NCBI GenBank assembly: GCA_030620095.1
Contig: JAUTXW010005194.1
Span: 728,501 to 792,500, forward strand
Length of the DNA: 64,000 nt
Direction of reading: 5' to 3'
From: Kuschelorhynchus macadamiae
Taxonomy: Eukaryota > Arthropoda > Insecta > Coleoptera > Curculionidae
This document shows positions 23,789 to 38,094 of this stretch, piece after piece. The notes below the pieces were generated by a model. The model had not been told where the DNA came from. It made no database searches and worked only from the letters and a program-made list of their open reading frames with translations. The position numbers and the translations under genes were made by a program. Each line of letters opens with the position of its first letter. The stretch's first letter is position 1.

Positions 23789-26658
23789 ATGGTGGACAGC
23801 GATCAATTAAAGGTTACCATAAACACAGATAAAAAACTTTTTAATATTGTACATCTAAATAAAAGAAGTATACAGAAAAATTTTGATAATTTACTTTTAT
23901 TTTTACAAATGTTTAATTTGCATTATACAGACATTATAGTATTAACTGAGACTTTCCAACTTACCTCAACCGATTTCTTCAATATTGGAGGATATGACAT
24001 TTTTTATAATGATGCAAAATATAATAAAAATGATGGTGTTATAGTATATGTTAAATCGAATTTAAAACCCATGTATTCAAAAAATGTATTACCCAAAACA
24101 CAAACAACCATAAGTAGAATAATTTGTAAAAAGAATAATATTAGTTTAGGTATTAATGCGGTTTACAAACCACCACCTGTAATAAAAGAACAATTTATAG
24201 ATGATATCGAAGAATATATAGAAACTATTAATAGTCAAGACATTGAAATGCTTATAGGTGATATTAATATAGATATTTTAAAACCTACAGATAACAATGT
24301 AAATAGCTATTTGGTATGTATGTCACAATTAGGATACTTATCATACATTAACTCTATTACTAGACCTGACTCTAAAACAAATTTAGATCATCTATTTGTA
24401 AAATGTAGAAAAACCTTATTAGAGTTTAAATCCTTTATATTGGACAGTCATGTTACAGATCGCTACCCTATCATGATTAATGTTAGCTTTAAAAACTCAT
24501 TAGGTTACGCTAGTAGCAATGAAAATGTTAAATTAAATCTAAAAAAAACTATTAATTTTGATAAATTTAAACACTTACTGCAAGAACAAGACTGGAATGT
24601 GATAACTAATAGTAATGAACCAGAAGTGGCTATGAATACCTTCTTAGATATTTACAACACTCTAATGAAAGATGCTCAAACAGAACGGATTGCAAAAAAG
24701 AACCATATAAAATTAAAGAAATGGATTATCAATGGTATTATAAACTCAATCAGACATAGGGATAAATTAAAACGAAAATTAATGAAGAACTACACAATGG
24801 ATTTATATAATGAATATAAAAGCTACAGAAATCAACTAAACAAACTAATATGTAAACAAAAACGCGACTTCTACAGAAAACAGATTGATGACAATAAAAA
24901 TGACATGAAAAAAATGTATGAGGTAATAAAAGATGCTTCAAATGAAAAAACCACCGAAAAGACTCAGATTAAAATACTCAAAGGTGATGAAAACAAGAGT
25001 GAATTTACAAATAATACAGAAATGGCTAATTATTGTAATGATTATTTTGTGAATATTGGAATCAATATGGAAAAACAAATTATAATGCCTAATCATCAAC
25101 ACAAATTGCATAACCCTAACACGAGCTCAATGTTTCTGTCACCAGTTACTAGGAATGATCTTATTAAACATATTAACAGTTTAAAGAATGACAGCTCGCC
25201 AGGCATTGACGAAATTTCAGCTAAAATGATAAAGATGACTCATACAGAAATTATTCTGCATATAATTAATTTGATTTTTCGAATAGGCAAAGTTCCTTCC
25301 CACTTTAAGATTTCAGTGGTAACACCCATTCATAAGGCAGGTCCTAGTACAAACATAGGAAATTATAGACCAATCAGTCTCATTACATGCTTTACAAAAA
25401 TTTTTGAGAAAAGCTTTAAAGCCAAACTTATGGATTTTTTCAATAAAAATGACATTTTATCACCAAACCAATATGGATTCTTGCAGGGAAGTTGCACCAC
25501 TGACGCTTTTACAGGTTCACATCAGAGGTAACCAGTCACCTAAATAATGGCAGAAAATGTATTGGGATTTTCCTCGACTTAGCAAAGGCTTTTGATACGG
25601 TGCCTCACTATAAGCTTCTGGAAGTGCTTCAACATTATGGAATAAGGGGAACTGTATGGAACTTAATGAAAAGCTATCTTGAAAACAGACAACAAATATT
25701 AAAAATAAATGGTACACTAAGCACATAGAGAAGCATTAAAATTGGAATCCCACAAGGTACAGTACTGGATCCAATACTGTTTATAATCTACCTAAATTCA
25801 TTGTTAAAACTGGAGACTGACGGTTCAATTGTCTCCTTTGCTGATGACACTGCACTTATATTTAGCAGCGAGAGATGGGAAAAAGTACTTGAAAAATCTA
25901 AGGAGGGTTTGGATATAATAATAAATTGGTTAAATACATACAAATTAACTCTGAATATGAGCAAAACTAATTATATAGCATTTTCATTAACGGCAGCCAA
26001 TAGACCTAAGTTCTCTCAAATAGTACTAGGAAATAATATAATAAAAGAAGTGTCACAAACCAAATATTTAGGACTTGTTATAGATCAGCATCTGAAATGG
26101 CATGCACATATAGACTATTTGGCTAATAGAGTTAGAAAGTTAGTATATAAGTTTTTTTTAATACGCACATTTTTGAATTCTAAAGAATTAGTTATAATGT
26201 ATAAATCCTTTATAGAAACACTAATAAGATATGGTATATTAGTATGGGGTGGTCTATACAACACTGCTTTATGCAAGCTTAATATAGTGCAGAAATACAT
26301 TTTAAAAGTGATTTACAAGAAACCTAGACTATACCCATCTGAACTTCTATTTACAGAACAAACGTGCAATATAAGAACAATATACATTAAAACAATTTGC
26401 ATATACATACAATTTCATGAATCTTTAAAGAATAATCTAGATCATATGTATAACACTAAAAGTAAAACAAACAAAAAGCTTTCAATTCCATTAAATTTTA
26501 AAAATATTAACATAAAATATTTCTCATATCTGGCTCCCAAAACGTACAACTTACTTCCAACTACTATTAGGGAAATTAAAAATAAAGCAAAATTTAAGAA
26601 GGCATGTGCCACATATATTTATGAACATTATGAAATATTTGCACCTTTGTTTACATAA
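23789..26658 (+). pseudogene. LINE ORF2: endonuclease and reverse transcriptase, two lesions
   Basis: The first part (23789-25531) has an APE-type endonuclease: FNIVHLNKRSIQKNF, VLTETF, LIGDINIDIL and a C-terminal SHVTDRYP in place of SDHxP. The reverse transcriptase follows, with SSPGIDEISAKMIK, VVTPIHKAG and NYRPISL. A frameshift at about 25510-25540 moves the reading to another frame, which continues FLDLAKAFDTVPHYKLLE, then GIPQGTVLDPILF and FADDTAL. It ends at 26658 with the usual C-terminal helical tail. A TAG at 25726-25728 interrupts the second part. Only these two lesions separate it from a full-length ORF2. The SHVTDRYP variant may also impair the endonuclease. Confidence 0.85.
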
Positions 26659-26984
26659 TTGGAACTACTGTAAACTAAAGAATTAGCTTATTTAAGCAAT
26701 ACCCATTATTATGTTGCTGCTTGACTAAAATTATTTATTGTCAACTTAATTAAAAAACTAAGAATAGGAAAATTAAAAAACAGGCATATGATGCACACAG
26801 ATGGTTTCTCATCTAGGCATTATTTTGTAGAATATACATATATTTAGGATGTAATTAGAAATAAGCAATTGTTATATTCTGATATATTAATTATGTAATT
26901 ATGTAATATATATATTAACATTAAAAAAAAAAAAAAAAAAAAATTAAAGTAACATAAGTTATTTTAACAATCGTCCTGACGTTA

Positions 26985-28510
26985 AAAACAATTTTTTTGT
27001 ATCCCTTTCTGGAAGAAGAATTCTATGTATTAATAATGGGGAAACTGAAAAATAAAAAATCATTTAGTTCCAATGATATACCCAACTGTGTTGTTCGTGA
27101 AGTATTGTCAGCAATTGCTCTCCCAATGGTGGATTTAATAATTTATTTAATTAACCTATCTTATCTGAAAACCGGAAAAATTATCCCTATTCATAAAAAG
27201 GATGATGTGCAGATCATTGAAAATTACAGGCCCGTGACAATCTGCTCCTCCTTTTCTAAACTATTTGAGTATTGCTTTTTGGGTAGATTTCTTCTTTTGC
27301 TAAGAACTAACAATGTAATTTCTAACAGACAACAGGGTTTCCAAAACTCCAAACCCACTCATTCGGCTATGCATGGACTGTATGATGAACTAGTGCACTT
27401 CATTGATGCAAGAGATAGTCCTGCTGGGGTTTTCTGTGACCTCAGCAGAGCTTTTGATTGTGTCAATTATGATAAGTGCCTAAGCTGCAATATTATGGAG
27501 TGCATGAGCAGTTGCTGCAATGGATACGGTCTTTTCTTGAGGACCATAAGCAGTATGTTTCAATAAAATATTTGTGATCATCAGGTACCAGAGTTCAGGT
27601 CAATTCGAAGTGCATGCCATGTATAATGGATGTGCCACAAGACTCGGTATTGGGCCCTGTTCTTTTCTTGCCCTATGTAAGTGAATTGGAGTGGTGCCTG
27701 ATATGCATGTTACCTCTTTTGCAGATGATACCTCTTTGGTGGCTTCTGTAAAGTCAGACGATTCATTGAAAAATAAAGTGAATGTGGCTGTTGGTAATTT
27801 GTACAACTGGTTCTCTTGTAACTTCTAATATTTTAATTTGAGTAAAACACAATATGTTAGATTTCATGTGAGACAAATTAGATTTAGAATTGAATAATGC
27901 AAAAATAAATAGTGCAAACTGTAAAGTTTTTAGGAATTTATATGGATTCTTGTCTAGATTGGAAAGAACATTGTAACCATGTAATGTTAGGACTGAATTC
28001 AGCTTTTTATATCTTATTAAATTTAAGAAAGATATTATCACATAAGCAGCCCGTAATGTTATACCATGCGTAAGTCGAGTCTGTTCTTAGGTATGGGGTG
28101 TTTTGGGGCATTTCTGCTCAATCAAAAGATGTATTTATAAAGCAGAAGAGAATTATCAGATGCATAGCTGGGGTCAGTTTTAGAACATCGTGCAGAGAAT
28201 TGTTTAGGCATTTTAATGTTTTAACTAACAGGTTTATATATCCTGGAAACATGTTTACATATTTTTAAGAACAGATTCTCCTATCCGAAGCATAGTGACC
28301 TGCACTCATTGAATACTAGAAATGCAGATACATTTCATATACCTCCTTATAAGTCTCAGATTATGTACAGATCGCCTAACATCATGGGTTTGAAAATGTT
28401 TAATGTGTTGCCAAAAGAAATAACGGGTTTGACTAATATTCATCAGTTTAATTGTAAGTTATATACTTGGTTGATAAATGTATTTATTGAATGGACGAGT
28501 ACATGATATA
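26985..28510 (+). pseudogene. LINE reverse-transcriptase remnant
   Basis: The translation over 26997-27566 shows KNKKSFSSNDIPNCVV, GKIIPIHKKDD, NYRPVTICSSFSKLFE and GVFCDLSRAFDCVNYDK. Later frames give VPQDSVLGPVLF, FADDTSLVAS and LSKTQYV. A C-terminal piece at 28309-28506 (RNADTFHIPPYKS..MYRSPNIMGLKMFNVLPKEI) follows. These are jockey/CR1-group reverse-transcriptase blocks in the right order but broken by many stops and frameshifts. The endonuclease is absent, so the element is 5' truncated. It lies directly behind the better-preserved LINE and is a different subfamily. Confidence 0.8.
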
Positions 28511-28849
28511 AATTATTTTGACTTTGTTTTGGATTAGTATAAATATATTGTTTGTAAATGGTCTTAATGTCCAAATTAGTCTTAGGTAGTATTTAAGTTT
28601 TATTTTGCTTACTGGTTTTATGACTATTCTTATACAATGTATCGTCTTAGGGGAAGATTTTGAATAAACAAAAAAAACACAAGAGCTCTTCTTTGTGGCC
28701 TAAAAACCCTAGAGTTTCGAAGAGAAAGAACGCACTTCTTATTTTTCTACACAAATTGCTCATTGGAGATATTGACTGTGAAATATTGCTGGAGTTGGTC
28801 TCATTTTTGGTTCCTATTAGAGATAATCTCAACTATTTTTAGAAAGTCA

Positions 28850-29470
28850 AAGTCAAAATATGCTTTATTGTCTAAAGTAAAAAGTACTCAATGACAAAGC
28901 TATAAAAATAAATATGTTAAAAATCAAAATAATAAATAAATGAATGGGCAAGAAAGAATTTGAGACAAGTATGATTAAATCACTGCAAAAAAGCCCAAAG
29001 TCAAATTCCTCAATAAAAGAAAATAATTATACAACATTAGTATAAAACTGCACAAAATATAAAAAAAAACTAAAAAAAGAAAAAAAAATATATCACATCA
29101 CATTGCAACAATGATGATCAGTCATAATATATAACAACATAATACACAAGATTAAAAATTCAATAAACAGATTCATCCATACTATATCATGTCCAACAGG
29201 TAAAAAAAAAACAAGAAACTAAAATAACATACTTAATACACTTAACATACAAGTCCTAAAGTATAATTATTAGTACAAAATATACACATATCATAAGAAG
29301 CATTAATTAAAATTCTTAGACAGAAATTCCTCAACACTATAAAAAGTCTCCGAGATCGTTAGATTCTTAATCCTAATTCTAAACAATCTGTAATTACTGA
29401 TGCTTCGAATACTGACTGGGAGGTTATTAAACATCTTTTTCGAGGTATAAAAGATACCACCGTACAAATT
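28850..29470 (-). pseudogene. LINE 3' fragment (ORF2 tail and 3' UTR)
   Basis: On the minus strand, about 29465-29315 encodes NLYGGIFYTSKKMFNNLPVS...RLFRIRIKNLTISETFYSVEEFLSKNFN then a stop. This is the conserved extreme C-terminus of a jockey/CR1-group ORF2. Some 450 bases of 3' UTR follow, ending in 'aataaagcatattttgactt' (reverse complement at about 28852-28875). It is a typical 5'-truncated retrotransposed copy, opposite in direction to the two LINEs before it. Confidence 0.65.
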
Positions 29471-29474
29471 ATGG

Positions 29475-31297
29475 GCTTAACGCATTTGTTGACCGGCTAG
29501 TATGCAACTACAATTGTCATTTCCCGGAGTATAACATTTGTAAGCTCAGTACTGTGCAGCTAAAAACCCAGTAAGGCGGATTGGTTTTGTAATGTTTTCT
29601 GTCTATCCTTGTTCAAGTAGAATTCTGTGTAATTTTGTGACATTTATGTATTATGTTACTTTTCGACCTGAAATCGTGTTATCATTGTATATCCTTTTTT
29701 TCCCGAGGTTATTTGACTTGGTACTGACGTTATTTGCGAATTCCTACCATTTAGAATGTTTAGCATTCTGTAGTGTACGATTCAGTCTGCTACGTCCTTA
29801 CATTATAACAAAGATGAAGGGACATGTCGTATTCTAGTTGTTCTGTTTTGTTTATCCTTTAAGTTTTTTTCTATGTGTTTCTTTTCTACACCTCTTTCCT
29901 CAGATTTAGATGTCGTCATAGGTTGAGAAAATAATTTCTCAAAATACCCTTTGGCTAGTCGTTTATCGAGTAGGTAGTTTTTAATTATGCCTAAATTTGA
30001 CAGACAAACAGATCGACTCAATTGAGAAAACATGTTCTTGGGAATCTAGAAACGCTAAAATTTGAAGCCATATAAAACCCTGGAGAGGATTTTTTTTTCA
30101 CGATAACACATTTTATTTGGCCGCCATTTTGGTTCGCCATCTTGAATTTTTACCACAATTTTACCAGTTCGTCTCTATATCACGTTTAATTGTTGCCCAA
30201 AACTAGAAATCAATCTGATAAGTAATTTTGCTTGCTAATTCTTAAAATGTTTTATTAAACCGCCATATTGGATTCGCACCAAAATTTTACCGGCTGATTT
30301 CTACATAATAATTGCTTTTTTTGCTAAATTTCGGGTAAATTAAGCAAGTACTAAAATTTTACCAGATGATTTCTATGGAATACTAGTTTTTTTTAGAAAT
30401 AATTTTTTAACATTTCACCCGGTCACCATTTTGTACCGCCATATTGGATTTTTACCAAAATGTAACCATTTCATCATAAAAAAAATAAATTAACCTCCTA
30501 GAGTTCAATAAGATAAACGGATTTTAATGGGTGGGGGGCAAAAGATTCGTATAGTCGAATGCGGTCTTATCGTGCTGGTCCAAAGGTCACCAACATTATG
30601 AATCAAATCAGAAAACACAGTGAATACCAAAATGTTGTGTGATTCTTTTATCGAGCTATTAAATCTCGATGGGCTATTTACAAATATACAGGGAGAAAAT
30701 AATAGTTTTTTTATTATATTATGCAATATTATTAAGATAATATTATTTTATATATTAAATGCCGAGGGACTAAATAAGAAAATTCGCTAAATATGTATTT
30801 GGTTAAAATTTTTTGGTTGGCAAAAACAGAAATACAGAAAATGACAAGCGCCTTACTAAAGTCGGAAGGCGGTTCGAATCAGTGGAACAATCAGGATATG
30901 TTCTGTTTAAACAGCCACTTAATCAAAGTGAGATTTTTTTATCAGTCACCAAAAAATATGAGCCCCGCTTGACTTAAAAATCTAACCACTTATACAGTGT
31001 CATTTATTTAAATGCGGGCCACCCCTGTGCAAAGAAAACTTGTTTTTTTTGTATTGTGATAACAAAAAAAATTATTTTGCAAAAATATACACTTTTGTTA
31101 AAAACACAAGATAATTAGTTATTACTTCCCTATTTTTTCAGATCTTTACGTTTAAGGGTCCCTAGATGCCGGAAAACATGTTTTCTCAATTCCGTATGTC
31201 TGTCCGTTAGTCTGTGTGTTCGCGGCATAGCTAAAAAACTACTTATTCGATTTCTTTAAATTTCAGTCTAAAATTAAGAGCCATGCATGCGAAAAAT

Positions 31298-31302
<5 letters not shown>
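29475..31302. other. AT-rich DNA with a degenerate local repeat
   Basis: No gene was recognised. Between about 30118 and 30470 a loose pattern recurs: 'cgccat(a/t)ttggRtt', 'taccaaaattttacc' and 'gattTctat'. It appears near 30120, 30260, 30340 and 30425, and also at 8667-8730. It looks like an old tandemly repeated non-coding element. The rest is featureless. Confidence 0.5.
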
Positions 31303-31967
<665 letters not shown>

Positions 31968-32109
31968 CTGTATTTTTCGTTAGCCCAAAGCGATTTTACC
32001 GATTTTTATATATCAAATTTTGACTTATAATTAATAAAAAAATATACTTATTTTAAACACGCTTTAAAATTGGAACCAATATTCTATAATTATTTATTTA
32101 TTGCCTACA

Positions 32110-32428
32110 AAATTACAAATGTACTAAAAAAGTTAGCAAAAAAATGGTGTCAAATCTAATAAAAAAATGTTTAAATTAAAATTCACTGGCTAATATCCAG
32201 AAGCCAGTGGCAAAAGCTCTGAGAATCGCTATAAGGAATGTACAGAAACTTGTGCATGAAAAAAAACGTAATTTACTTCTGAAGAAGATTAAAAAATGTA
32301 CACGAAAAAATCCAAAGGCAAAAGTCTTAAGTTACAATGCAAAAATGGATATTGATAATGCAATTTATGATTTATACAAGTCAAAGACTAATACAATCCT
32401 TCAGAAACTTTTTAATATTAGAGACTAA
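32110..32428 (+). pseudogene. Inverted fragment of long-spacing DDE transposase N-terminus
   Basis: It encodes VAKALRIAIRNVQKLVHEKKRN...KKIKKCTRKNPKAKV and AKMDIDNAIYDLYKSKTN. This matches, on the opposite strand, the N-terminal DNA-binding region of the transposase that begins at 36977. Homology starts in the non-coding 'aaaaaaatggtgtcaaatct' near 32138. It is a partial inverted copy at the downstream end of that element. Confidence 0.7.
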
Positions 32429-33978
32429 AAAATATCATCATCACTTAAAAAGTCTTCATCTTCTGAGTCGTCCTCAAATGGCGCAATGATCATTGGAGCT
32501 ATTTCGATTTCTCCGGTGTAATATAATTTAATGAATCTTGCCAAACAATTTGCACTTCATGTGATGTAAGACCATCGTTCACGTGTTTTCGTAATATGAT
32601 TTTGCCCCAGTCCATATTAATTCTATGGCGTTAAACTGGCAATAGTATGGCGGCAGTCGTAAAACCTCATCTCTATTTTCCCGTAATATTTCATCTACGG
32701 TATATACTGTTGGTTTTTTTAATAGATTTTGCTATTAAAAAAAGTTCTAGTTTCAGCATATTGTGTAAAGGATTTTGTTTTTGTTTTATTAGCCAGTCAT
32801 AAATATCACTTTTCTTCCAGGATGAAGTAGGTTGTTTATTTAAGATTCTTGAATGATAAGATGCGTTGTCCAGAATGATTAAAGATGGAACATCTTAATT
32901 TGGAATCAGTTGTTCTTTTAACCACTTTTCAAACAGTTCACAGTTCATATTATCATGGTAGTCCATACTTTTGGATGCTTAAGAAAACAGTAAACTTGCA
33001 CCTGGTAGAAATCCTGTTGAAGAACCTGCATGCAAAATGATGAACCGTTTTCCCGTCCCACATCCTTTTTTACTCTTGACACTTTTTACAGACTCGTCCT
33101 GCCAGGATTTCGAACCACTTCCATTAGAAAATATCCAAGTCTCGTCTAAAAATACCACTTTTCTAAATTTTGAATTAACATTTTCCGTGTATTTCTTTAA
33201 ACATTGGATACGCTGACTTGCTATATGTGGCAACTCGCATAAAAATCTTCAATTACAGTCCTTTTTATATCGAAAACCCAACGTTTTTATTAATTTTGAC
33301 AACCATTTTGGTCAAATTTTCAATATGCCTCGATTTTTTAAAACTTGAAGGGTTATATTAGTTTTTGATGTGTATAAATCGTAAATTGCATTACGAACAT
33401 CCATTTTTACATTGTCGCTTAAGTCTTCTGTCTTTGGCTTTTTTCGTGTACGGGGTGGCCAACTAAGAATGGACGCCGGCCATAACTCGCTAACCGTTAA
33501 TCATATAACTTGGGGGAAAAAAAATTATTAGCTAAATCGACTAAGAGAAATCGCTGGAAAATATTTTGAAGTTCCGCATATGGCCGCTAGGGGGCGCAAT
33601 TGTTATGGTCAATCAGAAAAAGGGCTGTTTCTTAAAAAATATTCATGTAAAGGTATATTATAAATACTGCCATCGTAAAGAGTAGAAAAATTGTGATTTT
33701 TTTGTTAAGGATATTTTGCTCTATCTCGTAAAATGTAGTGGTGGGGGAAGGTCAAACATGTTTTTATTTAAATGTCAATAACTCCGTTATAAGTCAACGG
33801 AATTGAACAAACTAGGTCTCGTTTAAAAGAGCCCATCTTAACTAATAATCTGATGTAAAAAAAAATCCGATTTGATTTCGCCGTGGTAACTAGAGGGCGC
33901 TGATTGACATCACAACAATTATTACGCATTATTTTGAAAATTTTAAATAGCACGCTATATCTCTTTTAACACAATTTA

Positions 33979-34149
<171 letters not shown>

Positions 34150-34693
34150 CGCAAATCGCTAAAAATTATACTAATGTTCTGAAATAACCACCAGGTGGCG
34201 CAGTAGACGTTAATAAGCATAGTTTTACTCGCAATTTTACTTTTCTATATTTTTTTTTGTAGTTTACTCTATTTTCATTAAGTTAGATATAATTTAATAA
34301 ATAAGAAAAATCCTAATATATTCGACCGTTGCAAATCTCCGTCTTTCTTAAAATCGACAATTTATGCACAAGAATAACAATAAACTAAAAACATAGATAA
34401 ATAATAATTCCTTAGCAATTTTCTGCTACATCAAGCAAAAAAAATAGTAGGCTGTGAAAACAAAATTGAAAGTAATACGTCAAAAAATAAACAATAGTTT
34501 CTTGTCAGTGCCTTTTAGTTGCTATTTATCGTTCTTGAATTTCCTAATAGTATTGCTATCATTTCGCGTTTTTGTCCGAGATTTTCGTGTTTTTTGAGTT
34601 TTTCTAGTTGCTGTTGTTCATGTTATTGTTGTAGTTCGTATTTTTCTTGTTAAAGATTTGTTATTGTTCGTATTGCGTTGTGTTAAGAACAAA

Positions 34694-35898
34694 ATGATTT
34701 ATACAAATCAAGAACTATTCCACATGATAGGTGTTTATTTTGAATGTTTGAGAAATGCTACGGTTGCTGCAAGAGTATATGCGCAGGAATATCCGCAGAG
34801 ACGCCACCCAAGTAAAAAGGTTTTTCTTCGAGTGATCCAACGTTTGCGAACCACTGGAAACGTGCATATTCCCGTATACCGCAGACAACGCAGAGGACGC
34901 ACCGAAGAGAATGTAATTAATGTGCTAGCGTATATCGAGTTTAATCCTCAACTAAGTACTCGAATTATTGCGCTAGACCTAGGAGTAACGCGAACCACTG
35001 TTCAAAATATACTCAAAGAGCACAAGTAAGCAACGACATTGCAAATATAAACTGGACATATTTTTTAACAAAAGTCACGTGATTCTGATGTCACATAGGT
35101 CTTTAAGCCTAGAAAACCAATAATTTCCTGGAACATCAATTAAATATCTTCATCTTGTTTTAGGTTACATCCATATCACTTAGTGCTGCATCAGGAATTG
35201 ACTGCTGCAGATTTTGATCACAGACTAAACCATTGTCACTGGCTTTTGGGTGTAATGAGGGAAGATCGGCAATTTCTGAGGCGAATATTGTGGACCGATG
35301 AGGCTACCTTTCAGAGCGATGGACGTGTCAATCTTCACAATACACATTATTGGTCCAGAACAAATCCACATTGGATGCGCGAAGTCCAGCACCAAGGCCG
35401 TTGGTCTGTAAATTGTTGGGCAGGGATTTTAGGCGGACGAATTATCGGACCATTTTTTTCGATAATCCATTGAATGGTGAGAGATATCTAAGATTTTTAA
35501 GGGAGGAATTGCCGATTTTGTTGGAGGACGTACCTCTGAACGTCCGACAACGATTGGTATACCAGCACGATGGTTGTCCAGCGCACTTCGCCGTCAACGT
35601 TCGGGAATTTTTAGATGCCCACTATCCTGGCCGATGGATAGGGCGAGGCGGCACCCTTCCATGGCCAGCTAGGTCACCCGACCTAACGTGTTTAGATTTT
35701 TATTTATGGGGTCGAGTGAAAGATTTAGTTTTTGCCACCAGACCCACTACACGGGAAAATATAATTCAACGAATAAGAGACTGTATAAATACTATTTCAG
35801 TTGGTGAACTGGAGGCTGCAGTTTTATCCACGCGAGATAGGATGCATAAGTGCATCGAAAACGATGGCCGACAATTTGAACATTTAGGGCGGCATTAA
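34694..35898 (+). pseudogene. rosa-like transposase with intron and one frameshift
   Basis: Exon 1 (34694-35025) starts MIYTNQELFHMIGVYFECLR and carries a DUF4817 helix-turn-helix, a basic stretch (RRQRRGRTEENV) and a second helix-turn-helix ending ILKEHK. A GT-AG intron (35026-35163, 138 bp) joins in frame to LHPYHLVLHQELTAADF. The catalytic residues are in ILWTDEATFQ, VYQHDGCPAHF and SPDLTCLDFYLWG, with 41 residues between the last two aspartates. The only lesion seen is a one-base loss in a T run at about 35455 (GPFF to DNPLNGERYL). Translation resumes in the next frame to the stop at 35898. An in-frame ATG at 34658 gives a longer N-terminus, but 34694 fits the family better. With TIRs intact this is the best-preserved DNA transposon in the window. 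Confidence 0.88.
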
Positions 35899-37385
35899 TT
35901 GAATTATATTTTTATTATCGTTTCTTTCACACGTTCCATTTAAATGGCTTTCATTTCCCATTATAATGAAAATTTAATATTGCACTTATTGACTCCTACT
36001 CCGCCACCTGGTGGTTATTTCAGAACATTAGTATAATTTTTAGCGATTTGCGTTGAATATTATCTGTGGTATTATTACTGAATTATTGTGATGTAGGCTA
36101 TGTCCATACAGATTAGGGAGATGTTGCGTACCCAGCGCCCTAATATTTGTTTTATTTATATTTCCGGTTTGAAAAAAGTTAGGAAGCTGAAATTTGCACT
36201 GACTTATTGAGAATTTCCTCCTCTATTAAATTGTGTTAAAAGAGATATAGCGTGCTATTTAAAATTTTCAAAATAATGCGTAATAATTGTTGTGATGTCA
36301 ATCAGCGCCCTCTAAGTTACCACGGCGAAATCAAATCGGATTTTTTTTTTACATCAGATTATTAGTTAAGATGGGCTCTTTTAAACGAGACCTAGTTTGT
36401 TCAATTCCGTTGACTTATAACGGAGTTATTGACATTTAAATAAAAACATGTTTGACCTTCCCCACCACTACATTTTACGAGATAGAGCAAAATATCCTTA
36501 ACAAAAAAATCACAATTTTTCTACTCTTTACGATGGCAGTATTTATAATATACCTTTACATGAATATTTTTTAAGAAACAGCCCTTTTTCTGATTGACCA
36601 TAACAGTTGCGCCCCCTAGCGGCCATATGCGGAACTTCAAAATATTTTCCAGCGATTTCTCTTAGTCGATTTAGCTAATAATTTTTTTTCCCCCAAGTTA
36701 TATGATTAACGGTTAGCGAGTTATGGCCGGCGTCCATTCTTAGTTGGCCACCCGGTACATTTCTTAATCTTCTTCGGTAGTAAATTATGCTTTTTTTCAT
36801 GCACAATTTTCTGCACCGTCCTTATACCGATTCTCAGAGCTTTTGCTACTGTCTGCTTACTACTGTCTTCTGGATATTGGCTGGTGAATTTTCATTTTCG
36901 TAATATTTTATTAGATTTAATACCATTTTTTTCGCTTGTGGATGCAAAAAACCCGAAAATGGTTTTCTGTTACTCATTTTGTCACTTACTTGTCAGTCTG
37001 ACTTTGAAGTGACATTGCTCAAAGATTTTTGGAACTGGTGGTATTTATACGTGTATCCTCTTTTTTCATATGAAAATATCATAGGTCTATCTAATTCATC
37101 TTTCGGATTTTATGCGGAGGATATGATTACATGTAATAAAAGAAAAACAAACTTAAAAAGTTTGTCGTTGATAAATCGTATGACCCGCACGATAACAGTG
37201 CTTTTGACTATACCATACTCACGAGTATCACCAACTATACATATATTTTGACAGATGGCGGAAAATATCAGTAAGAGAACCAACAATAAATCATAAACTG
37301 CGGTATAAGAGGCTCAAACTGGTTAGTTATCTTAAATTTATACATTTGAATCGAATTAAAATATTTTTTTTATGTATACTTTTAG

Positions 37386-37746
37386 GACTAGATAAGGTGC
37401 AGTCAGTGTTCAAACAGCTCATGCGAGATTGGAGTTCGTTAGGAGCTGCAGAACGAAAACAATGTTACCAGCCAATTATTGATGAAATATTGGCAAGTTT
37501 CCCGGAAGACCAGTCTAAAAGAAGCAATATTAAAATTTTAGTTCCAGGAGCTGGTTTAGGTAGATTAGCATTCGAAATTGCATCTAGAGGATTTAGATGT
37601 CAAGGAAACGAGTTTAATCTGTTTATGTTAATAGTCTCTTTTTATGTATTGAATCTCTGCCCCAATATAGAAGAGTATTTGATATACCCTTGGATTCATC
37701 AGTATTGCAATAATCATAGTATTGAAGATCAGATGACTAGTGTAAG
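37386..37746 (+). CDS. CARNMT1: Carnosine N-methyltransferase-like gene, exon 3 (SAM-binding core)
   Basis: The acceptor is TTTTAG at 37385. The exon completes the Gly codon from exon 2 and reads LDKVQSVFKQLMRDWSS, then CYQPIIDEILASFP, the S-adenosylmethionine motif ILVPGAGLGRLAFEIA, CQGNEFNLFML and YPWIHQYCNN. It ends at AAG/GTAAGA (GT at 37747). These are hallmark N2227/CARNMT1 blocks, and the VPGAGLGRL glycines are intact. No stop or frameshift was found across the three exons, so the gene looks functional. The next block of the family (FPDVxP, GDFxEVY, CFFIDxAxN) was not found in the remaining 26 kb. The 3' exons are therefore either beyond the window or too short for me to see. Confidence 0.9.
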
Positions 37747-38094
37747 GTAAGAATTTTTCTATATATTATTTTTATGTTATGTTTCTGAGAAAAAAATTAA
37801 CCTCGAAGAAAAACGCTTCGGTCCCAGCAAATCTTGAAATAAGCCAAAGAAGTCTGAAATTGAAATTACTTTGGTTACATTAAAAATGGTACACACTCAA
37901 ACTTCTTGAACTTTTACATGACTTTATTGCTTACCCTGCATCCCTAAATTCAGATGGGAAAAAGTTGATTTTAATGCCATGAAATACAAAATAAATACAT
38001 TTAATCTCACATAAGCAGTGACCATCTAAACATATGGTTTATTTAAAAACACTTTGGCTTTTTAATGTTTCATTTATTAGAGAGTTACTCTATA

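Larger units (their letters stand above)
22600..26943 (+). mobile_element. CR1/jockey-group LINE, nearly complete
   Basis: Two ORFs in the normal order (ORF1 22637-23710, ORF2 23789-26658) are followed by about 260 bases of 3' UTR and an A-rich tail (about 26920-26943). Apart from one frameshift and one in-frame TAG in ORF2 it is well preserved, so the insertion looks fairly recent. The 5' border is placed approximately, just before the ORF1 ATG, and no target-site duplication was found. It lies in intron 2 of the CARNMT1-like gene in the same orientation. Confidence 0.85.

Noticed and set aside
29592..30033. ORFs of 76-81 residues on both strands
   Set aside because: Composition is hydrophobic or low complexity, the two overlap on opposite strands, and neither matches a family I know.
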